From contig NZ_JAMXMV010000002.1 of the NCBI RefSeq assembly GCF_024055715.1, forward strand, positions 124,001 through 188,000: DNA of 64,000 bases, read 5' to 3'. The notes under the pieces are model-generated. The model saw only the letters and a list, made by a program, of their open reading frames with translations. It was not told the DNA's origin and searched no databases. Every line of letters begins with the position of its first letter. Positions within the stretch are counted from its first letter, which is position 1. Both the position numbers and the translations under genes were made by a program. This DNA is from Actinoallomurus soli (GTDB taxonomy: Bacteria > Actinomycetota > Actinomycetes > Streptosporangiales > Streptosporangiaceae). Shown here piece by piece: positions 35,125 through 43,997 of the stretch.

Positions 35125-36278
35125 GGCATCGGGTCCAGACCGTGCTCCGGGAACACCGCCTGCCGCGTCGCCTGCACGGCCCGGTCCACCGGATCCGCCG
35201 GGTCGTAGCCGCTCTCCCACGTTCGCACCTCCGTGTCGGCTCCATCGGTCATGCGCTCGGGCGCCCGCCGCCCCGTACGGTCGCGTACGAGCTCCCGCCA
35301 GGACTCCGGGGTCGGCGTGCCGGGCGGGATCGGCCGCCCCGCCGCCTCGGCGAGCAGGTGGGTCCAGGCACGCGGGACCACGTGGACGAGCTCGTAGCCG
35401 CCTCCACCGGTCAGGACCCAGCGGCCGCCGGCCGTCTCGTGGGCCAGCCGGTGCAGCGCGGCGTACGCGGCGCGCTGCCCATCGACGCTCAGCGTCAGGT
35501 GGGCGAGGGGATCGAGCTCGTGGCTGTCGCAGCCCTGCTGGGTGACCAGGACCTGCGGCCGGAACTGCCGCAGGAGCGGCGGGACCACCGCGTCGAAGGC
35601 CCGCAGCCAGTGCCGGTCGCCGCTGCCGGGCGGCAGGGCGACGTTGACCGCCGTGCCCCGCGCCCCCGTCTCCTTGGGCAGCCCGGTGCCGGGGAACAGC
35701 GTCCGGGGCGTCTCGTGCAGGCTGATCGTGAGGACGCGCGGGTCGTCGTAGAACGCCGCCTGGACGCCGTCGCCGTGGTGCACGTCGACGTCGACGTACG
35801 CGACCCGCTCCGCGCCCTGGCCGAGCAGCCAGGCGATCGCGATCGCCGGGTCGTTGTAGACGCAGAACCCCGAGGCCGCCCCGTGCATGGCGTGGTGCAG
35901 TCCCCCGGCGATGTTGGCCGCGTGCTCCGCCTCGCCGGTCCACACGGCGCGCGCCGCGGCCACCGAGGCCCCGGCGACGAGCGCGGACGCGTCGTGCATG
36001 CCGGAGAAGACGGGGTTGTCGGCCAGGCCCAGGCCCCGCGCGACGTCGAGCCGCTCCCGGCGGACCGCCTCGATGTAGGCCGGGTCGTGGACGAGGGTCA
36101 GCAGCTCGTCGCCGGCCGGCTCGAATCCCTCGACGGACACGTGCGGCGCGTCGAACACGCCCAGCTCACGGGCGAGCGCCATCGTCAGCTCGACGCGGAC
36201 GGGGTTCATCGGATGCTCGGCGCCGAAGTCGTACGCCACCAGCCGGTCGTCCCAGAACACCTGAAACGAGGCACTCAC
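35121..36278 (-). CDS. AcuC-like acetoin utilisation/histone deacetylase family protein
   Basis: A 385-residue Zn-dependent deacetylase. Family marks are HPMNPVRVELTMALA, GGLHHAMHGAASGFCVYND (His dyad and Asn), DVDVHHGDGVQ (zinc Asp and His) and GGGGYELV. AcuC proteins deacetylate lysines, including acetyl-CoA synthetase. The start is set at GTG 36278 (SASFQVFWDDRL), with GGGAGG upstream; longer frames run into the neighbour's promoter. The gene downstream overlaps its stop. Confidence 0.92.
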   Translation of the reverse strand: MSASFQVFWDDRLVAYDFGAEHPMNPVRVELTMALARELGVFDAPHVSVEGFEPAGDELLTLVHDPAYIEAVRRERLDVARGLGLADNPVFSGMHDASALVAGASVAAARAVWTGEAEHAANIAGGLHHAMHGAASGFCVYNDPAIAIAWLLGQGAERVAYVDVDVHHGDGVQAAFYDDPRVLTISLHETPRTLFPGTGLPKETGARGTAVNVALPPGSGDRHWLRAFDAVVPPLLRQFRPQVLVTQQGCDSHELDPLAHLTLSVDGQRAAYAALHRLAHETAGGRWVLTGGGGYELVHVVPRAWTHLLAEAAGRPIPPGTPTPESWRELVRDRTGRRAPERMTDGADTEVRTWESGYDPADPVDRAVQATRQAVFPEHGLDPMP

Positions 36279-36327
36279 CGCTCGACCTCCCGACCGCGCC
36301 CAAAGCTCCCACGGGTCACCGTACCTG

Positions 36328-36333
36328 TACGCT
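36328..36333 (+). promoter_or_regulatory. -10 element for a leaderless DUF1272 mRNA
   Basis: TACGCT lies eight bases before the ATG at 36342, with no ribosome site in between, so transcription probably starts at the start codon. Confidence 0.5.
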
Positions 36334-36341
36334 GCACGGCC

Positions 36342-36515
36342 ATGGCGCTCGAGATGCGCGGCGCGTGCGAACGCTGCGACGCCCCCCTGGACCAGAACGG
36401 CCTCGCCTACATCTGCAGTTACGAGGACTCCTTCTGCGGGGCCTGCACCCGCTGGCTGTCCCACGTCTGCTCCGTGTGCGGCGGCGAGCTCGTCCGCCGC
36501 CCCACCCGCGTCTGA
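36342..36515 (+). CDS. DUF1272 cysteine-rich zinc-ribbon-like protein
   Basis: A 57-residue protein with seven cysteines arranged as CxxC (9,12), Cys25, CxxC (32,35) and CxxC (43,46), and the DUF1272 core CERCDAPLDQNGLAYICSYE. It probably binds zinc; no function is known. It is divergent from the acuC operon and has a -10 hexamer close to its ATG. Its length is normal for the family. Confidence 0.9.
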   Translation: MALEMRGACERCDAPLDQNGLAYICSYEDSFCGACTRWLSHVCSVCGGELVRRPTRV

Positions 36516-36566
36516 CGCGCCACGGCGGGAAGCCGCGGGCCGTCCCCGTGCGGAGGACGGCGAGGC

Positions 36567-37751
36567 TCAGGAGCGGCCGACGAGGGCGGGCTCGGGTTCG
36601 GCGCCGATCGTGCGGGTACGGCCGGCGCCGAGGCCGGGCAGCACGAGGATCACCGACACGGCCAGCAGGATGACCGTCGGAACGCTCCACCCGTGGGTGG
36701 CGTCGTGCACCGCGCCGACGGCGAGGGGCCCCAGCGCGGCGATCACGTAGCCCACGCCCTGCGCCATCCCCGACAGCTGCGCCGCCACGTGCGCGTCGGC
36801 GGAGCGCAGGCCGATGAACGACAGGGCGGTGGCGAACCCGACGCCCTGCCCGAGCCCGAGCACGATGATCCACAGCCAGACGGAGCCGATCGGGGCCCAG
36901 GCGGTGCCGGCGAAGCCGATCAGGCAGAGCACGCCGACCAGGACGACGAGGGGCCGCTGGTCGCGCAGCCGGCGCTCGATCACCGGGACGGCCAGCGCGC
37001 CGACGGCCTGCAGGAGGCTGGTGACGCCGAGGGCGTAGCCGGCCGCCGTCTCGCTCAGCCCCCGGTCCTGGCACAGGGTCGGCAGCCAGCCGGAGACGAC
37101 GTAGGCCAGCAGGGACTGGATCCCCATGAACGCGGTGACCTGCCAGGCCAGCCCGGACCTCCAGACCTGCCGCGAGCCCGCGGCGGCCGCCACTCCCGCC
37201 GCCGCCCTGCGGGCGCGCGGCAGCCAGGCCAGCGCGGCGATGGCCGCGGGGATCGCCAGCAGCGCGAGGGGAAGCCGCCAGGACGACCCGGCGGCGTGCT
37301 CGACCGGCACGGCGACGCTGGAGGAGACCGCCGCGCCGACGGTCACGGCGATCGTGTACACGGCCGTGACCGCCATGATCGCTTGCGGGTGGTCCCGCTT
37401 GATGATCGACGGGACGGCGATGTTGCCGACACTGATCGCGATCCCGGCGAGGAGCGCCCCGCCGAACAGCGCGACCGGGGAGGGCAGCACGCGGACCAGC
37501 AGCGCGACGACGAGCACGAGCATGCTGGCGACGAGGAGGCGCTCGCCGCGCGGCGAGCGCCGCAGGAGCGGCAGCACCAGCCCGAAAGAGCCGAAGAAGA
37601 CCAGCGGGAGCGTGGTCAGCGCGCCGGCCGCCGCGCCCGACAGGTGCAGGTCGTCCTGTATCTGGCTGAGCAGCGGGCCGACCGCGACGATGGCGGGGCG
37701 CAGGTTGAGCGCGACAAGAACGATCAGCGCGATTCCGGCGTAGCGCCTCAC
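36567..37751 (-). CDS. CynX/NimT-type MFS transporter
   Basis: A 394-residue, 12-helix major facilitator of the cyanate/nitroimidazole-type subfamily. It starts YAGIALIVLVALNLRPAIVA, has PLLSQIQDDLHLSG in the first periplasmic loop, and repeats of two six-helix halves. The substrate is unknown; family members handle cyanate or small organic anions. Its ATG overlaps the stop of the GntR gene upstream by four bases, so the regulator and transporter form an operon. Confidence 0.9.
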   Translation of the reverse strand: MRRYAGIALIVLVALNLRPAIVAVGPLLSQIQDDLHLSGAAAGALTTLPLVFFGSFGLVLPLLRRSPRGERLLVASMLVLVVALLVRVLPSPVALFGGALLAGIAISVGNIAVPSIIKRDHPQAIMAVTAVYTIAVTVGAAVSSSVAVPVEHAAGSSWRLPLALLAIPAAIAALAWLPRARRAAAGVAAAAGSRQVWRSGLAWQVTAFMGIQSLLAYVVSGWLPTLCQDRGLSETAAGYALGVTSLLQAVGALAVPVIERRLRDQRPLVVLVGVLCLIGFAGTAWAPIGSVWLWIIVLGLGQGVGFATALSFIGLRSADAHVAAQLSGMAQGVGYVIAALGPLAVGAVHDATHGWSVPTVILLAVSVILVLPGLGAGRTRTIGAEPEPALVGRS

Positions 37752-38422
37752 AGCACATCCTCCAGCGCGCGAAGGGTCGGCGCGACGACGAGGGCCGCCG
37801 CGCGGCCGGCCGCCTCGGCGTCGCCGGCGGCGATCGCCGCCAGCACGGCGTGGTGGCGCTCGGGGCCGCCCTCGGGCAGGTCGCGGTCCTCGCGGACGGC
37901 GCTCAGCGACTCGCGCAGGCGGTGCCGGAAGAACCGGAACGCCTCGGTCAGCAGCGGGTTCCGCGCGGTCTCGGCGACGGCCAGGTGGAACCCGGAGTCC
38001 GCCTCGCCGAAGTCGGCGGGGTCCTCGGCCGCGTCGCGGTTCCGCAGGAGCCCTTCGAGGCGCCGCAGGTCCTCGGGCGTACGGCGCAGCGCGGCGAGCT
38101 TGGCCGCCTGCACGTCGTAGGCGAGCTGCACCTCGAACACGTCCCGCAGCGACGCCCGCTCGACCCGCCGGAGCAGCGGCCGGGGGTCGGCGGCGCTGCG
38201 CACGTAGGTGCCGTCGCCGCGCCGGACCTCGAGCACGCCGACGTGGCTCAGGGCGCGGATCGCCTCCCGCACGGCGGGCCGGCTGACGTGCAACCGCGCG
38301 CTGAGCTCGTGCTCGCCGGGGATGCGGTCACCGACCGCCCAGGCGCCGGACGCGACCTGGGCGTGCATCTGGTCGAGCACGGCCTCGACGGCGGACTCCC
38401 GCCGCACCGGCTGCAGCGACAC
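37748..38422 (-). CDS. GntR-family regulator, FadR subfamily
   Basis: A 224-residue regulator. The winged HTH covers residues 10-75 (GDRIPGEHELSARLHVSRPA, then VREAIRALSHVGVLEVRRGD). The FCD all-helical domain follows, with metal-ligand positions around DSGFHLAVAETARNP. It probably responds to an organic acid. The palindrome AGATGTC-A-GACATCT lies 22 bases upstream of its start, and the MFS gene is coupled to it, so it likely regulates that exporter and itself. Confidence 0.92.
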   Translation of the reverse strand: MSLQPVRRESAVEAVLDQMHAQVASGAWAVGDRIPGEHELSARLHVSRPAVREAIRALSHVGVLEVRRGDGTYVRSAADPRPLLRRVERASLRDVFEVQLAYDVQAAKLAALRRTPEDLRRLEGLLRNRDAAEDPADFGEADSGFHLAVAETARNPLLTEAFRFFRHRLRESLSAVREDRDLPEGGPERHHAVLAAIAAGDAEAAGRAAALVVAPTLRALEDVL

Positions 38423-38443
38423 GCCCGTCCTCCCTCAGGTGTC

Positions 38444-38458
38444 AGATGTCAGACATCT
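38444..38458. promoter_or_regulatory. Putative FadR/GntR operator, AGATGTC-A-GACATCT
   Basis: A perfect 7-1-7 inverted repeat between the GntR gene (start 38422) and the divergent hydrolase (start 38550). It contains the TGTC/GACA half-sites expected of FadR-type regulators. Confidence 0.7.
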
Positions 38459-38549
38459 CGCGGTTGACTCTACACGTTTGTGACGTGAGGAACAGGACAT
38501 GTGGGGCATCTAACTAACCAGGTGACTCCTGGCGCAGGAGGCGGTTGCC

Positions 38550-39557
38550 ATGACGCACGTCGCAGAGGCCGAACGTCCGCCGTACGAGCGGATCCCCAGC
38601 TCCCAGAGCCGTGCGCTGGCCGCGGCCATCCGGCTGGGGATCCGTCCCTTCTCCGGCCGCGTCAAGGGCGGCCCGGCCGGGATCCGGCTGTGGCGCACCC
38701 TTCTGGGCGCGGGGTCGCACTGCCTGCGCGCCGATCCCCGCGTCCTCGTCGAACCGTTCAGCGACCCGTGCGTCGACGAGCCGCGGATACGGCGCCCCGT
38801 CCGCGGCGAGTGGCTGCGGCCGCCGGGCGGTGACGCGAGCCGCGGCGCGGTCCTCTACCTGCACGGCGGGGCGTACGCGATCTGCTCGCCGCGCACCCAC
38901 CGCGTGATCACCACCCGGCTGGCCATGGAGACGGGCATGCCGGTGCTCGCGCCGCGCTACCGGCAGGCGCCCGAACACCCGTTCCCGGCGGCGTTCGAGG
39001 ACGCCCTGGACGCGTACCGTCTGCTGCTGGCGCGTGGCATACCGGCCGAGCGGATCACCCTCGTGGGCGACTCGTCCGGCGGGCACCTCGCCGCCGCCCT
39101 GACCGGCGAGGCGTGCCGTACGGACCTGCCGACGCCCGGCAAGGTCGTGCTCTTCTCCCCGTGGATCGACCTGACCGGCGAACTGGCGACGACCTCGGCG
39201 ATGCTGCGGCGGGACCCCTTCATCGTCCCGGCCGTCGCGACGCGGTTCGGCCGGCTGTACGTGGGGACCGGGGATTGGAACGATCCACGACTGTCCATCC
39301 TCAGCTGCGCGAGCGCCGACCTGCCACCGTTCCTGATCCAGGTCGGCGGGATCGAGGTGCTGCGGGACGAGGCCGAACGGTTCGCCGAGGTGCTGGCCGA
39401 GGCCGGGGCCGACTACGAGCTGCAGGTCTGGCCCGGCCAGATGCACGTGTTCCAGATGTTCAACGGCCTGATCCCGGAGGCCGGCGAGGCGATGCGGGAG
39501 GCCGCCCGCTTCATCCGCCGCGACGCCGACCACGGCTCGGTCCCCGAAGCCGCCTGA
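38550..39557 (+). CDS. Alpha/beta hydrolase of the hormone-sensitive-lipase type
   Basis: A 335-residue esterase with the HSL-family oxyanion HGGAYAICSPRTH, nucleophile VGDSSGGHLAAAL, a probable Asp in GGIEVLRDEAERFAE and a His in PGQMHVFQMF. The N-terminal 80 residues form a cap. It probably hydrolyses short-chain esters. It is divergent from the GntR-MFS operon and shares its operator region; control by that regulator is plausible. Confidence 0.9.
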   Translation: MTHVAEAERPPYERIPSSQSRALAAAIRLGIRPFSGRVKGGPAGIRLWRTLLGAGSHCLRADPRVLVEPFSDPCVDEPRIRRPVRGEWLRPPGGDASRGAVLYLHGGAYAICSPRTHRVITTRLAMETGMPVLAPRYRQAPEHPFPAAFEDALDAYRLLLARGIPAERITLVGDSSGGHLAAALTGEACRTDLPTPGKVVLFSPWIDLTGELATTSAMLRRDPFIVPAVATRFGRLYVGTGDWNDPRLSILSCASADLPPFLIQVGGIEVLRDEAERFAEVLAEAGADYELQVWPGQMHVFQMFNGLIPEAGEAMREAARFIRRDADHGSVPEAA

Positions 39558-39600
39558 CGCCCGCCGCGGGCGGCGGGCGGCGGGCGGGGAGCGTTAAGGC

Positions 39601-39662
39601 GGACGTCCTTCAGGCGGCGGGCAGCGGGCGACGGGCCGTAAGACGGACGTCCTTCAGGCGGC
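39601..39662. repeat. 18-bp direct repeat duplicating the trpS 3' end
   Basis: GGACGTCCTTCAGGCGGC occurs at 39601-39618 and 39645-39662, period 44. The second copy contains the last codons and near-stop region of trpS; the first is downstream of it. This looks like a small tandem duplication at the end of trpS. Confidence 0.7.
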
Positions 39663-40637
39663 CGTCAGTCCGATCGCGCGCTTCGCGGCGGCGAGCGTCG
39701 GCGCGGCCAGGGCGCGGGCCTGCTCGGCGCCGGTGCGCAGGACCGCCTCCAGGCCGGCCCGGTCGGCCGCGATGGCGGCGTACCGCTGCTGCAGCGGTTC
39801 GAGCAGCGCGATCACCGCGTCGGCGGTGTCCCGCTTCAGCGCGCCGTACGAGGAGTACGACAGCGCCTCGACCGGCGTGTCCGTGCACGCGGACAGGATG
39901 GCCAGCAGGTTGGACACGCCCGGCTTGGCCGCCGGGTCGTACGTCACCTCCGAGCCGGAGTCGGTGACCGCCCGCATGACCTTGCGGCGTACGACGTCGA
40001 CGGGGTCGAGCAGGTGGATCGTTCCCGGGGAGTCCACCGACTTGCTCATCTTCCGCGACGGGTCGGCCAGGTCCATGACCCGCGCCGCGGTCGCCGGCAG
40101 GACCGCGCGGGGCGGCGTGAACACCGGACCGTACGCACGGTTGAACCGGTCGGCCAGGTCACGGGCGAGTTCGAGGTGCTGGGACTGGTCCGCGCCGACC
40201 GGGACGTCGGTCGCCTGGTAGAGCAGGATGTCGGCGGCCATCAAGGCCGGGTAGGTGAGCAGCGACAGGCGCACGACCTCATGGCGCGCCGACTTCTCCT
40301 TGAACTGGATCATCCGCTGCATCTCGCCGTAGTGCGCGGTGCTCTCCAGCAGGTACGACAGCTCGGTGTGCGCGGCGACCGCGCTCTGCCGGAAGAACAC
40401 GCAGCGTTCCGGGTCGATGCCGGCCGCGACCGCGAGCCCGGCGAGCTCCAGCGCCCGGTCGTTCAGCAGCGCGGGATCGTGCGGGCTCGTGAGGGCGTGC
40501 AGGTCGGCGATCCCGTACACGTGGTCCGTGCGGGCGGCGTCGGCGGTCAGGCGCTGCGCGGACGGCCGCAACGCGCCGAGCAGGTTGCCGAGGGTCGGAC
40601 GGCCGGACGGAGTGAAGAGGCTGAGGACGCGGGCCAC
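39654..40637 (-). CDS. trpS: Tryptophan--tRNA ligase, attenuator-controlled
   Basis: A 327-residue class I synthetase charging tRNA-Trp. The HIGH-equivalent is RPTLGNLLGAL (TxGN is normal for TrpRS), and the KMSKS loop is SRKMSKSVDSPG. GTG 40637 has AAGGAG upstream. The gene corresponds by position and leader to the auxiliary TrpRS1 of Streptomyces coelicolor, which confers indolmycin resistance and is regulated by attenuation. A leader peptide with two Trp codons and alternative hairpins precede it, so low charged tRNA-Trp should raise expression. Confidence 0.93.
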   Translation of the reverse strand: MARVLSLFTPSGRPTLGNLLGALRPSAQRLTADAARTDHVYGIADLHALTSPHDPALLNDRALELAGLAVAAGIDPERCVFFRQSAVAAHTELSYLLESTAHYGEMQRMIQFKEKSARHEVVRLSLLTYPALMAADILLYQATDVPVGADQSQHLELARDLADRFNRAYGPVFTPPRAVLPATAARVMDLADPSRKMSKSVDSPGTIHLLDPVDVVRRKVMRAVTDSGSEVTYDPAAKPGVSNLLAILSACTDTPVEALSYSSYGALKRDTADAVIALLEPLQQRYAAIAADRAGLEAVLRTGAEQARALAAPTLAAAKRAIGLTAA

Positions 40638-40681
40638 GGTGACTCCTTGTGGACAGGGCCACCGCACCGGCGTCACGAGAA

Positions 40682-40750
40682 ACGGCCGCCGAGGCGGCGG
40701 CCGTCGAATGGGTACGCGAGGGAGGTCGGCCGCCGTCAGGCGGCCCACCA
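40682..40750 (-). promoter_or_regulatory. trpS ribosome-mediated transcription attenuator
   Basis: On the minus strand three pairings compete. Segment A (GGGCCGCC, 40746-40739), at the end of the leader reading frame, can pair with B (CGGCGGCCG, 40735-40727). B can instead pair with C (40704-40695), forming an antiterminator. C with D (40691-40682) makes a perfect 10-bp stem with a 3-base loop, followed by TTTCTC, as terminator. A ribosome stalled on the Trp codons (40750-40745) would free B to bind C. Confidence 0.8.
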
Positions 40751-40777
40751 GCTACTGCTGTGGAGCGATCCTCGCAT
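40736..40777 (-). CDS. trpS leader peptide with tandem Trp codons (13 aa)
   Basis: The short frame encodes MRGSLHSSSWWAA, with TGG TGG at codons 10-11 and TGA at 40736-40738. TACACT on the minus strand ends seven bases before the ATG, so the mRNA probably starts at the codon itself (leaderless). Its only evident purpose is to sense charged tRNA-Trp. Two adjacent Trp codons in a 13-codon frame just before a terminator are very unlikely by chance. Confidence 0.85.
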   Translation of the reverse strand: MRGSLHSSSWWAA

Positions 40778-40784
40778 GCCGATC

Positions 40785-40790
40785 AGTGTA
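40785..40790 (-). promoter_or_regulatory. -10 element of the trpS leader transcript
   Basis: TACACT (minus strand) lies seven bases before the leader ATG at 40777, consistent with transcription starting at the ATG. No clear -35 was found. Confidence 0.55.
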
Positions 40791-40827
40791 ACCCGGAAAC
40801 GTCGTACCCGGGTGTGACCATCGCGTC

Positions 40828-41727
40828 ATGGCAGAAACTGTCGCGCTCGCCGTGCGGGGGCCGTTCGACCTGGCGGCGAGCATCCGGTTCCTGGAGGGAT
40901 TCACGCCGGCGGGCCGGCCGGACGCCGGGCGGCACCGGGGCGCCCTCGCGCTCGCCTTCCCCGCCGCGCCGTCCTGGCGTCCCGTGGGCGTCCGGCTCCG
41001 GCAGGAGGGCAGCGCGGTCCGCGCCGAGATCGAGGCGCATCCCGACGACGTGGCGACGGCCGCCGAGCACGCCCGGCGGATCCTGTCGCTGGACGTCGAC
41101 GGCACCGGTTTCGCCGCGCTCGACGACCCGCACGTCGTACGGCTCCGGGAGCGGTTCCCGGGGCTGCGGCCGGTGCTGTTCCACTCGCCGTACGAGGCGG
41201 CCTGCTGGTCCGTGATCGGGCATCGCATCCGGATCGCCCAGGCCGCCGGCATCAAGCAGCGCATGGCCGAGCGTCTCGGCGACGCCGTCGGCGGGGTGGC
41301 GAGTTTCCCCGGCCCGGAGCGGCTGCTGGCCGTCACCGACGTGCCGGGGCTGCCGCCGGTCAAGATCGATCGCCTGCACGGCATCGCCCGCGCCGCCCTG
41401 AACGGCGACCTGGACGCCGGTCGGCTGCGGGCGATGGAGACCGCGCAGGCGCTCGTCGAGCTGCAGCGGATCCCCGGCATCGGGCTGTTCTCCGCGGAGC
41501 TGATCCTCATCCGGGGCGCGGGGCACCCCGACGTCTTCCCCGCCTCCGAGCGACGGCTGCACGACGAGATGGCCCACGAGTACGGCCTGCACGGCCCCAG
41601 CCCGGCACGCCTCGCGGCGATCGCCGAGGCCTGGCGGCCCTACCGGTCGTGGGTCGGGCTGCTGCTGCGCGCCCGGCGCGAGATCGAGACCGCCGAGATC
41701 GCCCGCGGCCGCCGCGTCACCCGCTGA
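40828..41727 (+). CDS. DNA-3-methyladenine glycosylase 2 family (AlkA-like) protein
   Basis: A 299-residue HhH-GPD base-excision enzyme. The helix-hairpin-helix reads LQRIPGIGLFSAELILIRGA and the catalytic Asp follows in GHPDVFP. The N-terminal 100 residues form the beta-rich AlkA domain. It removes alkylated bases from DNA. The ATG at 40828 lies only 50 bases from the divergent trpS leader start, so promoters overlap. Its size and motifs are normal. Confidence 0.88.
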   Translation: MAETVALAVRGPFDLAASIRFLEGFTPAGRPDAGRHRGALALAFPAAPSWRPVGVRLRQEGSAVRAEIEAHPDDVATAAEHARRILSLDVDGTGFAALDDPHVVRLRERFPGLRPVLFHSPYEAACWSVIGHRIRIAQAAGIKQRMAERLGDAVGGVASFPGPERLLAVTDVPGLPPVKIDRLHGIARAALNGDLDAGRLRAMETAQALVELQRIPGIGLFSAELILIRGAGHPDVFPASERRLHDEMAHEYGLHGPSPARLAAIAEAWRPYRSWVGLLLRARREIETAEIARGRRVTR

Positions 41728-41766
41728 GTGCCCGGCGGCCCGTGCGCGGTGGGTGTTCCCGGCGCC

Positions 41767-42204
41767 CTATGCCGAGGCTTCTCGTCGCGTCACCGACGAG
41801 GATTCCCGGCGCCGGCCGCCCGCTCCCGTTCGCGTGAGCCATACACCCAGGGCGGCCGCCACCGTGGACACGGCCTCGGCGACGGTGGTGACGACCTTCT
41901 CGGCGTACCACACCGGCTCGTACATGTTCGGCAGCGGGCCGAGCGACCCGACGTCGACGTACCGGTAGAGCAGGACGGCGCCGAGCGCGCCGGCCGCGAC
42001 CAGGAACGCGATCCCGTACGTGAGCCGGGTCGCGCGGATGAGCACCAGCACGGCGACGAGCGCGGCCAGCACCCCCTGGATCCAGAACAGCGTCCCCTCG
42101 GTGAGGCCGCCGCCCGACGATCCCGTGTCCCCGGCCAGGTGGAAGTGAACGTACGCGTCGACCGCGAGCCCCGCGACGACGAGCAGGCGAAGTATCAGGC
42201 CCAT
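41767..42204 (-). CDS. Small integral membrane protein
   Basis: A 145-residue hydrophobic protein with about four membrane helices (ILRLLVVAGLAVDAYVHFHL, LFWIQGVLAALVAVLVLI, GIAFLVAAGALGAVLLY, VAEAVSTVAAALGVWL). The start is the MGLILRLLV methionine; the upstream extension looks non-coding. I do not recognise the family. It is convergent with the alkA-like gene and lies downstream of the ABC operon by 62 bases, possibly as a separate unit. Confidence 0.7.
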   Translation of the reverse strand: MGLILRLLVVAGLAVDAYVHFHLAGDTGSSGGGLTEGTLFWIQGVLAALVAVLVLIRATRLTYGIAFLVAAGALGAVLLYRYVDVGSLGPLPNMYEPVWYAEKVVTTVAEAVSTVAAALGVWLTRTGAGGRRRESSSVTRREASA

Positions 42205-42266
42205 ACCCGCATCACCGTTCGCGGGGCCGTTCCGGTTCAAACGTCAGGCCGAGAAAACGGCGCGGG

Positions 42267-43030
<764 letters not shown>

Positions 43031-43034
<4 letters not shown>

Positions 43035-43993
43035 CGGGTCGGACCTCCCTCGGTGACGCGCGGCGCGCCGTGGAACGTGAACGCACGCCTCCCGAAGCGG
43101 CGTACGGCGCCCTGGTCCGGACGCCGTCCGGTGCCGCGGCCGAAGTGCTTCTCGATCCGGGTCTGGATCAGCGTGAGGACGGTGGTGACGATGAGGTACC
43201 AGATGCTGGCGACGATGAGCAGGGGCATCGTCTGGTACGTCCGGGAGTAGATGAGCTGGGCGCTGTAGAGGAGCTCGGGCATGGCCAGGACGCTGACGAG
43301 CGAGGTGGTCTTGAGCATGCCGATCGTCTCGTTGCCGATCGGCGGGATGATGATCCGCATCGCCTGGGGCAGGACGATGCGCCGCATCCGGGTCATCGGG
43401 GTCATGCCGAGCGACGCGGCGGCCTCGATCTGGCCGCGCGGCACCGACAGGATGCCGGCGCGCACGATCTCGGCGGTGTAGGCGGCCTGGTTGAGGCCGA
43501 GCCCGAGGAGCGCCGCGGTGAGCCGCGAGACGAGGTGGTTGGCGTCGGCGGTGGCGAACGCGGGCCCGAACGGGATGCCGACGGAGAGCCGCGGGTACAG
43601 CGACGCGAGGTTGTACCAGAAGATGACCTGTACGAGCAGGGGAGTGCCACGAAAGAACCAGATGTAGCCCCACGCGGTTCCGGAGAGGATGGGGTTGCGC
43701 GACTGCCGCATGATCGCCAGCACGGTGCCGAGCACCACGCCGATGAGCATCGCGAGGACCGTCAGTTCCAGGGTCTGGAGCAGGCCGGAGAGGATCTGCC
43801 GGGAGGTGAAGTAGTCGCCGACCACGGACCACTGGTAGCGCGGGTTGCGGATCAGGGTGTGGACCAGCATCGCGGCGAGGACGGCCACGACCGCGGCCCC
43901 GACCCAGCTCGCGGGCTGCCGCCGGCGCCGGGCGTGGATCTCGTCGCCGGGGGCGGGGGCGTCGACCTCCCGCGCCTGCTCGGTGAGGCTCAT
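43031..43993 (-). CDS. Polar amino-acid-type ABC transporter permease
   Basis: A 320-residue HisM/GlnP-type permease with a long cytoplasmic N-terminus of about 30 residues, then five or six helices. The EAA loop reads [20 protein letters not shown], with the [16 protein letters not shown] continuation. The single permease gene probably forms a homodimer. It lies four bases after the binding protein gene and overlaps the ATPase start, so all are one operon. Confidence 0.94.
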
Positions 43994-43997
43994 CGGG

